DNA of 36,471 nucleotides, from contig PLYN01000051.1 in NCBI GenBank assembly GCA_003151815.1, positions 1 to 36,471 of the forward strand, read 5' to 3'. A program made the position numbers and the translations under genes. Origin of the DNA: Bacteroidota bacterium. Its GTDB lineage: Bacteria > Bacteroidota > Bacteroidia > 2-12-FULL-35-15. Every line of letters starts with the position of its first letter. Position 1 is the stretch's first letter. This document shows, piece by piece, positions 33,551-36,471 of this stretch. The notes under the pieces were generated by a model. It was not told the DNA's origin. It saw only the letters and a program-made list of their open reading frames with translations, and did no database searches.

Positions 33551-33601
33551 TAGCGAATTTTGATTTTTTATTCTTAATTACCTTCTTAATTCTTGTCTCT
33601 T

Positions 33602-33633
33602 AACTTTGAAACTTTCCAACTTTAAACTTTGAA
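33602..33633. repeat. AT-rich AAAGTT repeat between grpE and dnaJ
   Basis: AACTTTGAAACTTTCCAACTTTAAACTTTGAA, another copy of the degenerate repeat seen near hisD, ppx and murA. It abuts the grpE stop codon. Confidence 0.55.
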
Positions 33634-34170
33634 CTAATTTCCAATCACAACTTTTGCAAAACGAATTACTTTTCCATTAAGGGTATATCCTTTTTCCAGT
33701 TCATCAATTATTTTACCTTTTGTTTCTTCCGAAGGAGCGGCTATACTTGTAATCGCTTCATGCAGGTCAGTATTAAAAGGTTCACCAATTGATTTCATTT
33801 CTTCTAAACCTTTTTGAGTAAGTGTATTCTTGAATTTATTATAGATCAGATTAACTCCTTCATTGATTGTTTTTATATCAGTGATTTCTGCATTCGATTT
33901 TATAGCACGTTCAAAATCATCTATAACAGGCAACATACTTTTAAATACATCTTCACCTCCTGATTGGATCAGCTCCACTTTCTCTTTGGCTGTACGTTTG
34001 CGGAAATTATCAAAATCGGAATATAAACGCAAATATTTGTCATTTAGTTCTGCAAGTTTAGCCTGCAATTCCTCAACTATAGTTGTTTTATCTCCAATGG
34101 GTTGAACATCTATTTGTTCTTCATTTTCATTGATTTGATCGCTCGTTGATTCATTCTTTTTTGTGCTCAT
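33634..34170 (-). CDS. grpE: Nucleotide exchange factor GrpE
   Basis: 178 residues from the ATG at 34170 (MSTKKNESTSDQ); the frame extends to a TTG at 34200, which I reject. An acidic disordered start is followed by a long coiled coil (VEELQAKLAELNDKYLRLYSDFDNFRKRT) and a C-terminal beta domain with the family ending (KGYTLNGKVIRFAKVVIG). GrpE releases ADP from DnaK. First gene of a grpE-dnaJ pair. Confidence 0.95.
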   Translation of the reverse strand: MSTKKNESTSDQINENEEQIDVQPIGDKTTIVEELQAKLAELNDKYLRLYSDFDNFRKRTAKEKVELIQSGGEDVFKSMLPVIDDFERAIKSNAEITDIKTINEGVNLIYNKFKNTLTQKGLEEMKSIGEPFNTDLHEAITSIAAPSEETKGKIIDELEKGYTLNGKVIRFAKVVIGN

Positions 34171-34241
34171 TTTTTTAAATATATTTTTAATTTTCTTCAA
34201 AGATGTTTTTTTGTTTTTTCCCTTGTCAAATTATTTGCCAT

Positions 34242-34249
34242 CAAAGATA
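34242..34249 (-). promoter_or_regulatory. TAnnTTTG -7 box for grpE-dnaJ
   Basis: The minus strand reads TATCTTTG, 71 bases before the grpE ATG and just after the terminator of the upstream gene. A heat-shock operator (CIRCE) was not seen. Confidence 0.45.
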
Positions 34250-34274
34250 ATAAGACAAATTGACATAAATAGTT

Positions 34275-34309
34275 CAAAAAAAAGACAGAACTTAAAAAGG
34301 TTCTGTCTT
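34275..34309 (-). terminator. Intrinsic terminator after the TlpA-like gene
   Basis: The stem AAGACAGAAC / GTTCTGTCTT (34282-34291 and 34300-34309) has an 8-base loop and is followed on the minus strand by a run of T (34275-34281). It lies 37 bases past the stop codon. Confidence 0.88.
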
Positions 34310-34346
34310 CTTTTACAAAATGAATATTATTTTTACTCTTTCAATA

Positions 34347-34913
34347 TTATTTTACAATTAACTTTTTTAACTCATTTCCTAATCCTTCCTCTCTCAAAGT
34401 TCCTCCTTTTGCTATAATTATTCCATTTTCATCAACCAAAAAACCTGATGGTATTGAGTTGACACCATATAATGCAGCTCCTTGTGATCGCCATCCTCCT
34501 AAATCACTAACATGATTTTCCCAAATCAACCCATCTTTTGCAATGGCATTGATCCAGGAATCTTTATTTTGATCAAGAGATACACTATAAACCGTAAAAC
34601 CTTTTGCATTTTTACTGAATTTCTTGTCTTTATAAACATTATAAGTAGCAACAACATTCGGATTTTCATGGCGACAAGGACCGCACCAGGAAGCCCAAAA
34701 ATCTATTAAAACAATTTTACCTTTTAAGGAAGAAAGAGCAATTTCCTTTCCTTCGGGATTATTGAATTTTAACTCAGGTGCTTTGTTTCCAATATTGGTT
34801 CCGACAGTTGCGCCATCTATAAATGTTGTCCTATTCTTAGAATCTGTTTTTATAAACCCAAATCCAATTACCGACACTGCGGCTAGAATAAGAAATATGT
34901 TTGTTTTTTTCAT
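34347..34913 (-). CDS. TlpA-like periplasmic thioredoxin-fold protein
   Basis: 188 residues. Residues 4-20 form a hydrophobic signal or anchor (NIFLILAAVSVIGFGF). The thioredoxin fold follows with the active-site Cys77 and Cys80 in FWASWCGPC, the TlpA/ResA pattern. Later blocks are VYSVSLDQNKDSW and GVNSIPSGFLVDENG, which contains the cis-Pro loop. It probably reduces or maintains disulfides of exported proteins. It follows murA on the same strand and has its own terminator. Confidence 0.9.
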   Translation of the reverse strand: MKKTNIFLILAAVSVIGFGFIKTDSKNRTTFIDGATVGTNIGNKAPELKFNNPEGKEIALSSLKGKIVLIDFWASWCGPCRHENPNVVATYNVYKDKKFSKNAKGFTVYSVSLDQNKDSWINAIAKDGLIWENHVSDLGGWRSQGAALYGVNSIPSGFLVDENGIIIAKGGTLREEGLGNELKKLIVK

Positions 34914-34982
34914 TTAAAATATTTTTAATTGGTTTTACTGGTATTTCCTCGTTTTTAAATTATCAAATTGAAAATTAAAGTG

Positions 34983-36287
34983 CTACTTCCTTACAATTTC
35001 TGCGCCAAGTTTTTGAAGTCGAATATCAATGTTCTGATACCCTCTGTCTATCTGCTCAATATTGTGGATGGTGCTTTTCCCTTTCGCCGATAGTGCAGCT
35101 ATTAAAAGAGAAACACCTGCACGTATATCAGGTGATGTCATAGAAATCCCTTTAAGCTGATGTTCGCGGTTTAAGCCAATTACTGTAGCACGATGCGGAT
35201 CACATAAAATAATTTGTGCACCCATATCAATTAATTTATCTACAAAAAACAAACGACTTTCAAACATTTTTTGATGAATTAATGCCGTGCCTTTTGCCTG
35301 TGTTGCTACCACCAAAATAATACTTAACAAATCGGGAGTAAAGCCAGGCCAGATAGCATCGGATATGGTTAAAATAGAACCGTCGATAAACGTATCTATT
35401 TCATAATTTTCCTGCGATGGAATAAAAATATCATCACCTCTGCGTTCCAATTTTATTCCCAATCGTTGAAACACACTCGGTATAATTCCCAGGTCATCAT
35501 ACGAAACATTTTTAATAGTAATTTCGGATTGGGTCATAGCTGCAAGCCCTATAAAACTACCAACCTCGATCATATCAGGCAACATACGATGCGTTGTTCC
35601 TGATAAATTCTTAACGCCAACAATAATTATCAAATTGGATCCGATACCACTGATCTTAGCTCCCATCCTATTCAACATTTTGCATAATTGCTGAATGTAA
35701 GGTTCGCAAGCAGCATTATAAATTGTGGTTGTGCCCTTTGCAAGAACTGCCGCCATAATAATATTGGCTGTACCTGTTACTGAAGCTTCATCCAGTAGCA
35801 TGTAGCAGCCCTTTAAATTTTTTGCCTCTACTTTATAAAATTCATTTTCATCATCGTAAATAAATTTTGCTCCAAGATTTTGAAATCCTATAAAGTGTGT
35901 GTCTAATCTACGTCTGCCAATTTTATCGCCTCCCGGTTTGGGGATATATCCCTTTCCAAAACGCGACAGCAAAGGCCCAACGATCATGATAGAACCTCGT
36001 AAACTTCCTCCCTTTTTTCTGAATTCAGGCGTATTCAGGTAATCTACATTCACATTATCAGCTTGGAAAGTATATTCTTCGTGTCCTGTTTTCTCAACTT
36101 TTACACCGAGATCCCTCAATAGATCAATTAATTTATTTACATCTATTATATCAGGCACATTACCAATAACAACTTTTTCAGGAGTCAGCAAAACAGCGCA
36201 CAATATCTGCAATGCCTCATTTTTAGAGCCTTGCGGAATAATTTCGCCTTTTAATTTTTTTCCACCAATAATTTCAAATACGCCCAT
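34983..36287 (-). CDS. murA: UDP-N-acetylglucosamine 1-carboxyvinyltransferase (Cys-to-Asp variant)
   Basis: First committed step of peptidoglycan synthesis: transfer of enolpyruvate from PEP to UDP-GlcNAc. 434 residues with the two-domain EPSP-synthase-like fold; GSKNEALQILCAVLL near 20-34 contains the Lys22/Asn23 pair. The loop that in E. coli reads GGCTIGARPVDLH is here GGDKIGRRRLDTH, so the catalytic Cys115 is replaced by Asp121. Fosfomycin kills by alkylating that Cys, so this enzyme is expected to be intrinsically resistant, as in Mycobacterium and Chlamydia. The ATG at 36287 is well placed, and AT-rich repeats lie just upstream. Confidence 0.96.
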   Translation of the reverse strand: MGVFEIIGGKKLKGEIIPQGSKNEALQILCAVLLTPEKVVIGNVPDIIDVNKLIDLLRDLGVKVEKTGHEEYTFQADNVNVDYLNTPEFRKKGGSLRGSIMIVGPLLSRFGKGYIPKPGGDKIGRRRLDTHFIGFQNLGAKFIYDDENEFYKVEAKNLKGCYMLLDEASVTGTANIIMAAVLAKGTTTIYNAACEPYIQQLCKMLNRMGAKISGIGSNLIIIVGVKNLSGTTHRMLPDMIEVGSFIGLAAMTQSEITIKNVSYDDLGIIPSVFQRLGIKLERRGDDIFIPSQENYEIDTFIDGSILTISDAIWPGFTPDLLSIILVVATQAKGTALIHQKMFESRLFFVDKLIDMGAQIILCDPHRATVIGLNREHQLKGISMTSPDIRAGVSLLIAALSAKGKSTIHNIEQIDRGYQNIDIRLQKLGAEIVRK

Positions 36288-36295
36288 AATTTTTT

Positions 36296-36330
36296 AGTTT
36301 AAAGTTTGAAAATTAAAAGTTTAAAGTTTT
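36296..36330. repeat. AT-rich AAAGTTT repeat upstream of murA
   Basis: GTTTAAAGTTTGAAAATTAAAAG.. is a degenerate member of the AAAGTT repeat set. Further fragments appear at 36455-36468. The remainder of the segment to the window end (36331-36471) holds no gene that I can support. Confidence 0.5.
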
Positions 36331-36471
36331 TACTATCACGAATTACGAATAAAAAGAAGATTATATAACACAAGGAAAGCATATCTTACGAACATTTTAA
36401 TTAACAAAAAGAAATCAATTTAAAATTTGAAAGCTCAAAATTTAATAGTGAAGTTGTTTAAAGTTGGCGTA

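Noticed and set aside
1-36471. tRNA, rRNA and riboswitch genes
   Set aside because: No cloverleaf, rRNA core or known riboswitch pattern could be recognised on either strand by reading; a covariance-model scan would be needed to exclude small RNAs.

Overview
The window looks like chromosomal DNA of a Bacteroidota bacterium (class not resolved). The DNA is AT-rich. Several genes and the his leader are preceded by TAnnTTTG boxes, the -7 element of the Bacteroidota sigma factor. Shine-Dalgarno sites are mostly absent. The long-form HisG, fused HisB and HisIE, and a MurA with Asp in place of the usual Cys also fit that phylum.

Left part (1-14.5 kb, almost all minus strand): a transposase tail at the edge, a ClC anion transporter, then a block that reads as an inorganic-carbon uptake locus. 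In transcription order it is dabA2, a small secreted protein, a phasin-like gene broken by a one-base frameshift, dabA1, dabB, a SulP transporter with a STAS domain, and an outer-membrane porin. DabA (UPF0753/DUF2309) and DabB (NuoL-like) form the DAB energy-coupled CO2/bicarbonate accumulation complex. Two intact dabA copies share a single dabB here.

Middle (14.8-27.6 kb, mostly plus strand): a YdjM-type membrane hydrolase, a DUF983 protein (minus strand), an ABC-F ATPase, then a complete histidine operon hisG-D-C-B-H-A-(orf)-F-IE. The operon starts with an attenuator: a Bacteroidota promoter, an 18-residue leader peptide with five His codons and a terminator hairpin. A gene for a RecB-like PD-(D/E)XK nuclease with a zinc ribbon sits between hisA and hisF. 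A GC-rich palindromic repeat lies just before the start codons of hisG, D, C, B and H, and another copy is inside the hisD reading frame. Different inverted repeats occupy the hisH/hisA and hisF/hisIE junctions and the end of the operon.

Right part (27.7-36.3 kb, minus strand): housekeeping genes. In transcription order they are murA, a TlpA-like thioredoxin, grpE, dnaJ, a two-gene ABC exporter (ATPase and permease), a Ppx/GppA phosphatase and an NtrC-type response regulator without a DNA-binding domain. No rRNA, tRNA or CRISPR array was seen.
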